Positions 49,724-58,353 of a DNA stretch of 64,000 bases are shown here, in pieces (within the stretch, counting starts at the first letter, position 1; every line of letters begins with the position of its first letter). The translations under genes and the position numbers were made by a program. The notes under the pieces are model-generated. The model saw nothing but the letters and a program-made list of their open reading frames with translations, did not search any database and was not told where the DNA came from. Origin of the DNA: Labrys sedimenti. GTDB lineage: Bacteria; Pseudomonadota; Alphaproteobacteria; Rhizobiales; Labraceae. The DNA is taken from positions 42,330-106,329 of the forward strand of contig NZ_JAXOUF010000016.1 in NCBI RefSeq assembly GCF_034424805.1, read 5' to 3'.

Positions 49724-51034
49724 TCACAGCCGATGGTCTTCCACGGACGCATAGGTGAGGGCGCCGATCGCCCAGATGATCAGCAGGGATAGGAAGAACA
49801 TCAAGGGATAGACGAGGCGGTAGGGATATTTGGCGAATTCGGGCAGGCTCGGCGGCACGAACATGCTCAGATAGACGGCCTGCCTCTGCGCCCTGATCTC
49901 GGCGCGATCCAGCGCTGCCTGTGCCCGGGCATATTTGCGTTCGTTGAGCAGGCGGTCCACGTCGAGCTCCTCATACTTGGCAAGCGAGTTTGCCAGGGTC
50001 TGGGAGTCGCTGCCGGTCAATTGTCCGCGCAACGCCGCGATCTGCTCGTCCAGCGAGGCGATGCGGTTGCGCAGGACGCGCAGGCTGGGAGCGTCGGACT
50101 GAAGCTCGGCCGCCATCACTGCCTCGTCATTCTTCAGCTTCAGCCGTTCCGTCATCAGGGGCATCAGCAAGGTGGCGATCTGGGTACCCGATTGGCTCGG
50201 ATCGATCAGCGCGTCCTTGTTGCGGAAGTCCTGCAACGCCTTGAGGCTGTCTTGCAACTGCTTGAAGACCTGGCGTGTTTCGGTCTCGGCGGCCTGGGTC
50301 GCGTCCCGCCGTGCCCGCTCCGACATGCGGTTGATCAGCTTCTCGCTTTCGGCCAGCACCGCCTGGTTCAGCCGCAGGGCATCCTCGGCGCGAAAGGCGG
50401 TGACATCCACCGTGACGATGTTGGAGACCGGGTCGACATAGGCGTCCACCTTGCGCTGCCAATAGTCGGTGAGCTCGTCGATCGAGGCGTTACTGGACAG
50501 GCGGGCGATGCGGTCCACTTCCGGACGCTGGAAGATCTCGCGGATGTTCAGCTGGGCGCCGATGTCGTCGATGATGGCACGGCTGCGGATGTAGTTGGCA
50601 ACGATATGCGCGTTCTGGGCGGTAGCTATCGGTATCATCGAGCTGCTCGTCGGGGTGGCCGTGGTTTCCGATTCGCCGCCCTTCTCCGACATTTCCGGCT
50701 CCATGGCCCGCACGGTAAAACGGGCTTCGGACTGGAACTGATCCGATGCGATGACGAAGAAATAGACGAACGCGGCGATGCTCGGGATGAGCACCAGCAG
50801 AACGAAACTCCACAGATAAGGTCTGGACTGGCGCGAACCGAGGTCGGGAACGGCTTCAGGCGAACGGGTATCGTCGACGACGGTGACATCTGTGCTCCGC
50901 CCGCGGAACACCTTGGTGGCATTGGCGAACTGGCGCAAGGCAAGTCCGGTCCGCCTGGGCCGTTCCTCCGGGCCGGGGGGCGGCAGGAGCTCCTTGGCTT
51001 CGCCGTCCTTTTGCTGCTTCAGATCCGTTCTCAT
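49724..51034 (-). CDS. Capsule export inner-membrane protein, KpsE-like, copy 2
   Basis: The 436-residue protein has a cytosolic Pro-rich N-terminus, a membrane segment at about 74-95 (LWSFVLLVLIPSIAAFVYFF), FVIASDQFQSEARFTVRA (the KpsE-family hallmark after the first helix), a periplasmic coiled coil and a C-terminal membrane segment near 408-428. It is clearly related to, but diverged from, the protein at 44771. It is followed by the large glycosyltransferase gene at 46048 and preceded by a methyltransferase gene. Possibly each copy serves a different polysaccharide or they form a hetero-oligomer. Confidence 0.9.
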   Translation of the reverse strand: MRTDLKQQKDGEAKELLPPPGPEERPRRTGLALRQFANATKVFRGRSTDVTVVDDTRSPEAVPDLGSRQSRPYLWSFVLLVLIPSIAAFVYFFVIASDQFQSEARFTVRAMEPEMSEKGGESETTATPTSSSMIPIATAQNAHIVANYIRSRAIIDDIGAQLNIREIFQRPEVDRIARLSSNASIDELTDYWQRKVDAYVDPVSNIVTVDVTAFRAEDALRLNQAVLAESEKLINRMSERARRDATQAAETETRQVFKQLQDSLKALQDFRNKDALIDPSQSGTQIATLLMPLMTERLKLKNDEAVMAAELQSDAPSLRVLRNRIASLDEQIAALRGQLTGSDSQTLANSLAKYEELDVDRLLNERKYARAQAALDRAEIRAQRQAVYLSMFVPPSLPEFAKYPYRLVYPLMFFLSLLIIWAIGALTYASVEDHRL

Positions 51035-51124
51035 ATCCAGATCGCGCTCATCAGCACCGCTATTCCTGTCTGATCGAGCCTGCCGCGGGCGCCGGCCTGC
51101 TCGAGGATCTCGGGATCGACCGTT

Positions 51125-51964
51125 CTATTTTCGCGCATAGATCGACATCGCCGGCCCGTAGCGATGGCCGGGATCCTCGTCCTCCAAGGTGATGTGGGCA
51201 AAGCCGACCGCCCGGAGCGCGGCCAGCAAATCGTCGCGATTGAGCCAGCGATGCCGATCCATGGGACCACCGCAGAATTCGGCATGTTTGGCGGCACCGC
51301 GATAGGTTCGCGGATAGGTTCGCACGGCGATGCCATGAAAATCCTGGATCTGCGGCGTGCGAGCGAAGACGGCCCGTCTCGGATCCGATGGCGGCATGAG
51401 CGCGTCGTCCACGAAATGGGTCCAGAAATAGACTGCGTCGGTTCGCTTGGCGATCTGTTCGATCAGGTGCAGGGGATCGTCGGCATGGTAGAGCACGCCG
51501 GAAGCGACGATGAGATCGTAGGTTTTCTCGGTGTTCTCCAGCCATTTGACGAAATCGCCGAGCCAGATGCGCGAGCGTGACAGGCCGAAGATCTCCTTGG
51601 TGATCAAACAGCGCAGAAAAGCCGACTGATTGGCCTCGATGGCATCGACGATGGCACCGGCGCGTTCGAGCATGACGGTATGGCCGGCCTCCAGCGGCCC
51701 CAACTCCAGGACAACCTTGCCCTCGAGCGGGCCGTGCTGGTTCATCATCCAGGCGATCCGCGGGTCCAGATAGGTTGCCAGCGGCCCGGCGCTAATACCC
51801 AGCTCCGGCGGAAAGCCACTGTTCCAACCTGGGATGACATCGACGGCGTTCTGATGGCTGGGCATCGAAACTACATAGCGATCAAATATTTTTAGCGATT
51901 TCTGCTCGGATAAGAATGCGGGAACCGATTGGCGCCGCAGCTTGCCAAGCCATCTCGATAGCAT
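51125..51964 (-). CDS. Class I SAM-dependent methyltransferase
   Basis: The 279-residue enzyme has the Rossmann motif I VVLELGPLEAGHTVMLERAG (about 84-103), the acidic end of strand 2 in VDAIEAN, and YDLIVASGVLYHADDPLHLI (motif IV/V region). The N-terminal 75 residues are an extra segment. In polysaccharide loci such enzymes often methylate a sugar, sometimes as a chain-terminating cap, so that is a reasonable role here. It lies 90 bases upstream of the second KpsE-like gene on the same strand. G+C drops in its first codons and in the gap before it. Acceptor unknown. Confidence 0.83.
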   Translation of the reverse strand: MLSRWLGKLRRQSVPAFLSEQKSLKIFDRYVVSMPSHQNAVDVIPGWNSGFPPELGISAGPLATYLDPRIAWMMNQHGPLEGKVVLELGPLEAGHTVMLERAGAIVDAIEANQSAFLRCLITKEIFGLSRSRIWLGDFVKWLENTEKTYDLIVASGVLYHADDPLHLIEQIAKRTDAVYFWTHFVDDALMPPSDPRRAVFARTPQIQDFHGIAVRTYPRTYRGAAKHAEFCGGPMDRHRWLNRDDLLAALRAVGFAHITLEDEDPGHRYGPAMSIYARK

Positions 51965-52136
51965 TTACTTTTCCAGTCAGAAGTGTTTCTCGATATGCCA
52001 CTATGATGGCCCAGCCTCCGTCTCTTCATAGCGCAATTCAGCATGGATGAGATCTTAAAATCGCTGCGCCGCAATATGTAGCCCGAAATTTATGTCCAAA
52101 TAATCTACCTTGAGACAAAATCTCAAAAAACTGCAC

Positions 52137-54041
52137 TCAACCGAGTGCTGCCCTATACCACTCCAGTGAGAGCGCGGGATGGAAGTAGGGGTCGTTCCTA
52201 AGCAGGTGGAGCCATTTCGAGCGAAAATATCCTATCTCTTTTCTGTAAAGGACCTCGGACGGCGTCTTGTTGCTGCGTGAGGCGGACTCGTGATGGTGCA
52301 GTACCACGCACGGATCCAGCAAGGTTCGCCAGCCGCGCTCGTTGAGGCGCAGGCACAGATCGATGTCATTCAGGTCGATCGGAAGGTTTTGCTGGTCGAA
52401 GCCACCGATATCGCGAAATTTCTCGCGCGAAACCGCCAGGCAGGCGGCCGTGACCGCCGACAATTCATGCGGCAGGGAGAGCCGTCCGAAGAAGCCGGTA
52501 TCGGAGCGTGGCAGGCGTCGCTCGAAATGGGCGGCCCGCCCGCCCATGCCGAGCACCACGCCGCCATGTTGCAGCGTATCGTCCTTGTAGAGAAGTTTCG
52601 CGCCGACGGCCCCGATGTCCGGTTGCCGGGCCCAGCCTGTCAGCCGGGACAGCCAATCATCGGACAGGATCTCGGTGTCGTTGTTCAGGAAGACCAGGCT
52701 GTCGCCGCGGGCTCGCCCGGCCGCCTCGTTGCAGATGGCCGCAAAGTTGAAGGATCCGGGGCTGCGCAGGATGGAAAAGCGAGGGTCCCTCGTCACGTTC
52801 TCCAGATAGGCCAGGGTCCCCGGATCCCTGCTGCCATTGTCGATGATGACGACCTCGAAATGGTCCTGTGGGGTACGGTCGAGCAGGCTGCGGATGCAGG
52901 CCGACAGCAGGTCGGCCCGATCCCGGGTCGGAATGATGATCGTCGACATCGGCGGCTGCCCGCCGGCGGGCATGACGGCCGGGCTGAGCGGAGGAAGAGG
53001 AACGACCGGGCTGGCATGCGAAGCGGTGAGCAGAATGCGGCGGACATGCACGGCCCGGACGAGGGCGTCAACGGGGGGGCGAAACAGCAGGTCCTCGACC
53101 GTGGCACCGGCAGGCATGGCCTGGCGCAGCCAATGGGCACGCGCGAACCAGGCCTGCCCGACCAACGCGGCATGGCGGGCAAGGACGGGACTCCAATCCG
53201 GTTTGAAGCGGGGCGTCCCGTTATATTCCTCATCGCCATAATAGAGGGCTGCGGGGTCTGCGACGGCTCGCTGGGCGACAGCAGCCAGGGCAAAATCGTT
53301 CAGGCGGTCCTCTGCCCGCAGGCCGATCACCAGATCGTCCTCTCCGATCCCGTCCAGGAGGGGGGCGAGCGGCGTTCGGGAGGAAGCCCATGACAGGGCG
53401 ATGCTCTCGAGCGGCTGGGAGGCGAGGAAGCCGTGCCATGTCGCCGCCTGCTTCGACGGATCCCCGACGATGACAAGGTGGAAGCGTATGCCGAGGGCCG
53501 CCGGCGATGGCATGTCGAGGCCCGTCCATTCGATGGCGCGGCTGCGTTCGCGGCGCCAGGCTTGGTACATGCTGAGAGGAGTGGCTCCCAGGGCACGCCT
53601 GACCCGAGCCTGTTCCACCTGTCGATTGCCACGCATGCCGGCCCACAGAGCGCTCATCACCGCCTTGGGATGGCGCTGCGCGCCTCTCGCCAACCGCCGG
53701 AGCGCGCCGACACGGTCAAGGCTCACCAGCCGGAACGCGAACGGGCCGGTCCAATCGGCAGGCGACAGCTGCAGTTCGGTCGCGTCGGATGGCAGGAAAC
53801 CGATCCAGCTCCCGCGGCCAAAGGACGGCGCAGGCAGCATCACATCTTCCTCGCCGCCTGGACGGACGATGCGCAGGATCGGCCGGGTCAGGGGATCGAG
53901 CAGGCTGGCCTCGAAGACGAGGCGAACCCACGATCCGGCCCATTGCCGTGCCGGCGCTTCGATCCTGAGCCAGGGCAGGTCACTCTGCGACACGGTCCGG
54001 CCGTCCTGCAGGACGACATCGACGAGCGGTGTGAGCTTCAT
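52137..54041 (-). CDS. Family-2 glycosyltransferase with N-terminal accessory domain
   Basis: The 634-residue protein has a GT2 domain at about 370-600: MSTIIIPTRDRADLLSACIR, FEVVIIDNGSRDPGTL, FLNNDTEILSDDWL, then LSAVTAACLAVSREKFRDIGGFDQQ and IDLCLRLNERGWRTL, where the ND and the later acidic pair suit nucleotide-sugar and catalytic roles. Residues 1-120 look like a beta-sandwich; 120-360 contain a degenerate region with FHLVIVGDPSKQAATWHGF and YYGDEEYNGTPRFKPDWSP, reminiscent of a second, damaged GT2 domain. It shares overall design with the next gene upstream (54085), which has two intact domains. Confidence 0.87.
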   Translation of the reverse strand: MKLTPLVDVVLQDGRTVSQSDLPWLRIEAPARQWAGSWVRLVFEASLLDPLTRPILRIVRPGGEEDVMLPAPSFGRGSWIGFLPSDATELQLSPADWTGPFAFRLVSLDRVGALRRLARGAQRHPKAVMSALWAGMRGNRQVEQARVRRALGATPLSMYQAWRRERSRAIEWTGLDMPSPAALGIRFHLVIVGDPSKQAATWHGFLASQPLESIALSWASSRTPLAPLLDGIGEDDLVIGLRAEDRLNDFALAAVAQRAVADPAALYYGDEEYNGTPRFKPDWSPVLARHAALVGQAWFARAHWLRQAMPAGATVEDLLFRPPVDALVRAVHVRRILLTASHASPVVPLPPLSPAVMPAGGQPPMSTIIIPTRDRADLLSACIRSLLDRTPQDHFEVVIIDNGSRDPGTLAYLENVTRDPRFSILRSPGSFNFAAICNEAAGRARGDSLVFLNNDTEILSDDWLSRLTGWARQPDIGAVGAKLLYKDDTLQHGGVVLGMGGRAAHFERRLPRSDTGFFGRLSLPHELSAVTAACLAVSREKFRDIGGFDQQNLPIDLNDIDLCLRLNERGWRTLLDPCVVLHHHESASRSNKTPSEVLYRKEIGYFRSKWLHLLRNDPYFHPALSLEWYRAALG

Positions 54042-54084
54042 GCGGGCGGCCGTGCCATGCGGGATTGACGCCCGGTGATGACGA

Positions 54085-56322
54085 TCATGCTTGGTCGGCC
54101 TTGAACAGGAGGGACGTGTCGGTTTCGCCGGAGCCGGTCGGGTTTATCGGCCAGGAGCGCGGCGATGGCAGGTTTGGCGGCAGAATTTCGCGCGGTGTGG
54201 CCAGGTGCCTGGAGTACCAGGGGCTGTAGGCTGGATCCTCGAAGACATCCGTGCGGTATTTTTGGCGCAAGGCCTCCTTTTCGCGCTGAAAGCGTTCCTT
54301 GTTCGCCTTGGTCTCGTCGCTGCCGCGTGAGGCGGATTCATGATGGGTGAGGGTGGCGAAGGGCGTCCACACGGTCCGCAGGCCGGCGGCTGCAGCACGC
54401 AGGCAGTAATCGACGTCGTTGTAAGCGATGGCGAAAGCCGTCTCGTCGAATTCACCGACCTTTGCGTAGCATTGGCGCGAGATCAGCATGCAGGCACCTG
54501 TAACGGCACTCAGGGTCTGGCGCACCTTGAGACGATTCATTGGTCCCGACGAATCCTGCGCTGCATTGGCGTACCAATGGCCGGCCAGGCCGCCGAGCCC
54601 GACGATGACGCCTGCATGCTGCAGCCGGCCGGAGGGGTAGAGCAGCCGGGCACCGACGATGCCGGTTTCCGGATAGTCGAGGCAGCTCACCATTTCCTTG
54701 AGCCATTCGGCTGCGATGACTTCAATGTCGTTGTTGAGCAGGAGGATCGCCTGCCCCTTGGCTTCCCGCATGCCCCGGTTGACCTGGCGCGAGAAGTTGA
54801 AGGGTTCGGTTGTCATCATCGTCCGGAAGTTGCCGTGCCGCCCGCGCATGGTCTCGTAGAGCGACAGGGTCCGCGAATTCGTGCTGCCATTGTCGACGAT
54901 GATGATTTCGAAATCGGCATAGTCGGTGCGTTCATAGAGATCGGCCAGCAGGCGGTCGATCAGGGCCGGGCTGTCACGATTGGGAATGACGATGCTTACG
55001 CGAGGCCACTGGCGGCGATCGGGCGAAAGCTCGACGCGGTGCAGGTCCGGTACCAGCGCCGGACCGACCGGGGCAGCGATGCCGTCGTTGGCATAATGGG
55101 CCGCCAGGGCCCGGCGGGCATGGTCGACCGCCGTGGCCAAGTTGGCGGCGGAAAAGGACGTCCGGTGCCGCCGCCACAGATAGGCCGGGTAGGGCAGATG
55201 GACGATGGTTTCGGCGGGAAGGCCCGAGAGATAGCGCAGCAGGAGTTCATAATCCTGCGAACCGTCGAAACCGGTGCTCAGGCCGCCCAGCGCCTGCAGG
55301 CGCTGGCGGCGATAGAGCGAAAGGTGATTGATGTAATTGACCCCCGACAGCAGCACCGGATCATAGGCCGGCTTGAAGAAATACCCCGTCGGCTTCAGCT
55401 TGGCGTCGGTAATGGTTTCATCGGTATAGATGAACTGCGCGTCGGGATGACGCCGGATGGTCTCATTGAGGTAGTCGAGGGCCAGCGGCGCGAGGGCGTC
55501 GTCATGGTCGATGAGGCCGACCCATTCCCCCTGCGCCGCTGCGAGGCCGAGATTGGTCGTATCGGCAATGCCCAGGTTGCGCGGATTGCGCAGGATGCGG
55601 ATCTGGGGCTGCCCCTCCAAGCGTTCGAGCCAGGCAAGGGTGGCCCTGTTGCCGGACGCGTCGTCGCATAGGAGTAGTTCCCAGTTGCCGGCGCTCTGGC
55701 TGCGCAGCGAATTCAGGAGGGTATCGAGAAAGGCGGTCGGCGTATCGCGCAGCGGAACGACGAAGGACAGCAGCGGCGCCGGCGGTCTTTCGGAGGATGG
55801 CGCCGTGTGGCGAAGGCCTGCCTCGGCCAGTTGCAGGACGGCACGGAAATGCTCTTCCGGCGGAAGCTGGCGTGGCGGTGGCGGAGCCTTGGCCAATTCG
55901 TCGAGTTCGAGCAGATGGAGGCGGTCGGCGGCGGCGCCGAGCTGCCGGCGCAGGGATGCCAGGGAGCGGGCCGTGCGGATGTTCAGGGTGAAGCTGCCTT
56001 GCTCCTCGTTCGGTCCTGGATAGTCCTCGCAAGGGTCGAAGCGCACGCGGCGGAATCCCTTGATGCCGCCGGACCGGAAGGCATAGACGCCGTGGCGTGC
56101 CGGCGGCAGCGACAGCACTTGTTCAGGCCGAAACCCATAGCCGGTATCGATATAGAGATGCGGTTCGAGTTCGGGACCGTTCGTAATGACTTCGATGGCG
56201 ATATATCTGGCGGGCCAGGGGCCGAGCTTGAAGACGAAGTGAGGATCGGCCTCGCGCACGCTCCACTGCGATGCCCCGACGAGAACTAGCCCCCTATGGC
56301 CTTTCATCAAGGGCGCAAACAC
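54085..56322 (-). CDS. Dual family-2 glycosyltransferase
   Basis: The 745-residue protein has two GT2 domains. The first (about 185-420): LLSFVVPLRDTPTAFLDTLL, WELLLCDDASGN, VGLIDHDDALAP, YTDETITDAKLKPTGYFFKP. The second (about 455-680): RVSIVIPNRDSPALIDRLLA, FEIIIVDNGSTNSRTL, LLLNNDIEVI, TGACMLISRQCYAKVGEFDE, NDVDYCLRAAAAGLRTV. The N-terminal 130 residues are a separate beta-rich domain. It resembles rhamnan-type chain-forming transferases, which would fit the dTDP-rhamnose genes, but donor specificity is not readable. It is the first gene of the minus-strand run that ends at 46048. Confidence 0.9.
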   Translation of the reverse strand: MFAPLMKGHRGLVLVGASQWSVREADPHFVFKLGPWPARYIAIEVITNGPELEPHLYIDTGYGFRPEQVLSLPPARHGVYAFRSGGIKGFRRVRFDPCEDYPGPNEEQGSFTLNIRTARSLASLRRQLGAAADRLHLLELDELAKAPPPPRQLPPEEHFRAVLQLAEAGLRHTAPSSERPPAPLLSFVVPLRDTPTAFLDTLLNSLRSQSAGNWELLLCDDASGNRATLAWLERLEGQPQIRILRNPRNLGIADTTNLGLAAAQGEWVGLIDHDDALAPLALDYLNETIRRHPDAQFIYTDETITDAKLKPTGYFFKPAYDPVLLSGVNYINHLSLYRRQRLQALGGLSTGFDGSQDYELLLRYLSGLPAETIVHLPYPAYLWRRHRTSFSAANLATAVDHARRALAAHYANDGIAAPVGPALVPDLHRVELSPDRRQWPRVSIVIPNRDSPALIDRLLADLYERTDYADFEIIIVDNGSTNSRTLSLYETMRGRHGNFRTMMTTEPFNFSRQVNRGMREAKGQAILLLNNDIEVIAAEWLKEMVSCLDYPETGIVGARLLYPSGRLQHAGVIVGLGGLAGHWYANAAQDSSGPMNRLKVRQTLSAVTGACMLISRQCYAKVGEFDETAFAIAYNDVDYCLRAAAAGLRTVWTPFATLTHHESASRGSDETKANKERFQREKEALRQKYRTDVFEDPAYSPWYSRHLATPREILPPNLPSPRSWPINPTGSGETDTSLLFKADQA

Positions 56323-56735
56323 GATGCCGCTTCCTCACATGGCCAGTCATTCATCACGAACCGGGGAGACATGTCGTCGTTGATCTTTGGCCTTTGCGGT
56401 TGTCCGCGACTAAACCAGGAGATTACAGTAGAGTAAAAAATGCGATAATATTGAACGATAGACTGTAGTGTCCCTTTGGGCAAGGAGGCGGAGACGTGAA
56501 CTTGGCGGACAGGTAAACAATGCTTTCATCGATGGTATAGCGTCCAAGAGTTCCCCGCTGATCCTATAGCTGATTCTACAATAAAAGCGATCGTCCTGCC
56601 ATTGATCCGACATTTGACGTTTTCTCAGCGCCGGTGCCATAATCGGCGCGCGATGTCTTGCTGCAGGCATGTGTTGCGTCAATGCAGCGTCCGACATCGG
56701 CATAAAAACACAAAAACGACATTAGGGAGGGACGA
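56323..56735. other. Intergenic stretch between divergent genes
   Basis: About 410 bases between the minus-strand glycosyltransferase run and the plus-strand sugar transporter. It is AT-richer than the genes near 56400-56580 and must carry both promoters. No operator or gene is evident. GGGAGG six bases before 56736 is the binding protein's ribosome-binding site. Confidence 0.5.
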
Positions 56736-58205
56736 ATGGCTTCGAAAGGCGGAGTTGTTGGCGCCGCGTTGATGGCTGCGGCGCTCGCGGGAGTGGCGCT
56801 GCCGGCCAAGGCGGGCGAATTCGATGGCGTCACCGTCAACATCATGACGCAGACGGGCGCCATCCAGGAGCCGCTGCAGCGGCGTGCGCCGGAGTTCGAA
56901 AAGCTGACCGGCGCCAAGATCAACGTGATCGCGGTACCCTTTTCCGATCTCTACCAGAAGGTGCTGACCGATTGGGCGAGCGGCACCAATTCCGTGGATG
57001 CAGCCGTGTTCGCGCCGCAATGGATGGTGGACTATGTCGCCGGCGGCTATCTCGAGGACATCGGCGGCCGGGTCGCCAAGGACAAGGCGATTGCCTGGGA
57101 CGATATCGCCCCTTTCTTCCGCGACTTCTCGTCGAGCTATGGCGGCAAGACCTATCTGGTGCCGTTCGACGGCGATTTTCACATGCTCTATTATCGCACC
57201 GATATCTTCGAGAAGGCGGGGCTGAAGCCGCCGACGACCTGGGACGAATATCTGGAAGCGGCCAAGAAGCTGAACGGCATGGAGGTCGACGGCCAGAAGG
57301 TCTATGGCTCCTGCATCGCCAAGAAGCGCAACGCCCAGAGCTACTGGTTCGTCACCGACGTGGTCGGCTCGATGACCCAGTCGAAGGGCACGTCTCAGGG
57401 CACCTTCTTCAACACCAAGGACATGGCGCCGCTCGTCGATAACGAGGCCTTCCGCAAGGCGCTGACCTTCCTCAAGGAGTCCGGCAAGTATGGACCGCCG
57501 GACGAATTGAACATGGACGTGTCCGATACCCGCCCGCTGTTCACCTCCGGCAAATGCGCGCTCAATCTCGATTGGGGCGATGTCGGGGTGCTCGCCATCG
57601 ATCCCGCGACCTCCAAGGTGATCGACAAGACCGGCGCCACCATCATGCCGGGCTCCAAGCAGGTGCTGAACTGGGACACCGGCAAGCTCGAGGCCTGCTC
57701 GAAGGAAACCTGCCCGAATGCCATCGACGGCGTGAACCACGCACCCTATGCCGCCTTCGGCGGCTGGAGCGGCGGCATCAATGTCAAGGCGCAGGACAAG
57801 GTGAAGGACGCGGCCTACGCCTTCTTCTCCTATATGAGCGCTCCGGCCCAGTCGAATGTCGACGTCACCATCGGCAAGACCGGCTTCAACGCCTATCGCA
57901 CGTCCCAGCTCAGCTACAACGAAGGCTGGAAGAAGGCCGGCATGAGCGAGAAGGCGGCGGCCTCCTATCTCGGTGCCATCAAGGACAGCCTCAACAGCCC
58001 GAACATGATCCTGGACCTGCGCATTCCGCAGAACCAGAAATATCAGCAGGTGGTGCTTGACGAGGCGATCGCCCGCTTCCTGGCCGGCGAGATCGACGAG
58101 GAAGCCACCGTCAAGGCGGTCGCCGATGGCTGGAAGGACCTCAACGACCAGATCGGCACCGAGGACCAGCTGAAGTTCTACAAGAACACGCTGGGCGCGA
58201 AGTAG
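56736..58205 (+). CDS. Sugar/polyol ABC transporter substrate-binding protein
   Basis: The 489-residue periplasmic protein has a signal peptide (about 1-26, cleavage after PAKA) and the solute-binding family 1 fold: VNIMTQTGAIQEPLQRRAPEF, VPFSDLYQKVLTDWASGTN, DAAVFAPQWMVDYV, GGKTYLVPFDGDFHMLYYRTDIFEKAGLKPPTTWDEYLEAA split over about 130-180, and FGGWSGGINVKAQDKVKDAAYAF. GGGAGG gives strong translation initiation. It begins a four-gene importer operon. The long insert relative to small sugar-binding proteins is usual for polyol/oligosaccharide binders; the exact substrate is not decided. Confidence 0.92.
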   Translation: MASKGGVVGAALMAAALAGVALPAKAGEFDGVTVNIMTQTGAIQEPLQRRAPEFEKLTGAKINVIAVPFSDLYQKVLTDWASGTNSVDAAVFAPQWMVDYVAGGYLEDIGGRVAKDKAIAWDDIAPFFRDFSSSYGGKTYLVPFDGDFHMLYYRTDIFEKAGLKPPTTWDEYLEAAKKLNGMEVDGQKVYGSCIAKKRNAQSYWFVTDVVGSMTQSKGTSQGTFFNTKDMAPLVDNEAFRKALTFLKESGKYGPPDELNMDVSDTRPLFTSGKCALNLDWGDVGVLAIDPATSKVIDKTGATIMPGSKQVLNWDTGKLEACSKETCPNAIDGVNHAPYAAFGGWSGGINVKAQDKVKDAAYAFFSYMSAPAQSNVDVTIGKTGFNAYRTSQLSYNEGWKKAGMSEKAAASYLGAIKDSLNSPNMILDLRIPQNQKYQQVVLDEAIARFLAGEIDEEATVKAVADGWKDLNDQIGTEDQLKFYKNTLGAK

Positions 58206-58218
58206 AACGTAGGAAGCA

Positions 58219-58251
58219 AGGCTTCGGCCATAGCTATGCCGGAGCCTTTTT
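58219..58251 (+). terminator. Intrinsic terminator after the binding-protein gene
   Basis: GGCTTCGGC, a nine-base loop and GCCGGAGCC form a stem (one G-T pair) followed by TTTTT, 14 bases after the stop codon. It probably attenuates transcription into the permease genes, so that binding protein is made in excess. Confidence 0.75.
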
Positions 58252-58255
58252 CGCC

Positions 58256-58342
58256 CCTGGGAGCGCGGACGTCCTCGTCCGCTCTTGGAAACATTGCGCT
58301 TACGATAGGGGAAGAGCGGACGAGGACGTCCGCGCTCCCAGG
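58256..58342. repeat. Palindromic repeat, family B, copy 3
   Basis: CCTGGGAGCGCGGACGTCCT at the start and GACGTCCGCGCTCCCAGG at the end, with TCGTCCGCTCTTGGAAAC inside and the inverse AGAGCGGACGAGGA. Nearly identical to 3501-3588, 55 kb away. It ends 11 bases before the first permease start. Confidence 0.9.
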
Positions 58343-58353
58343 CGGATTATGCT

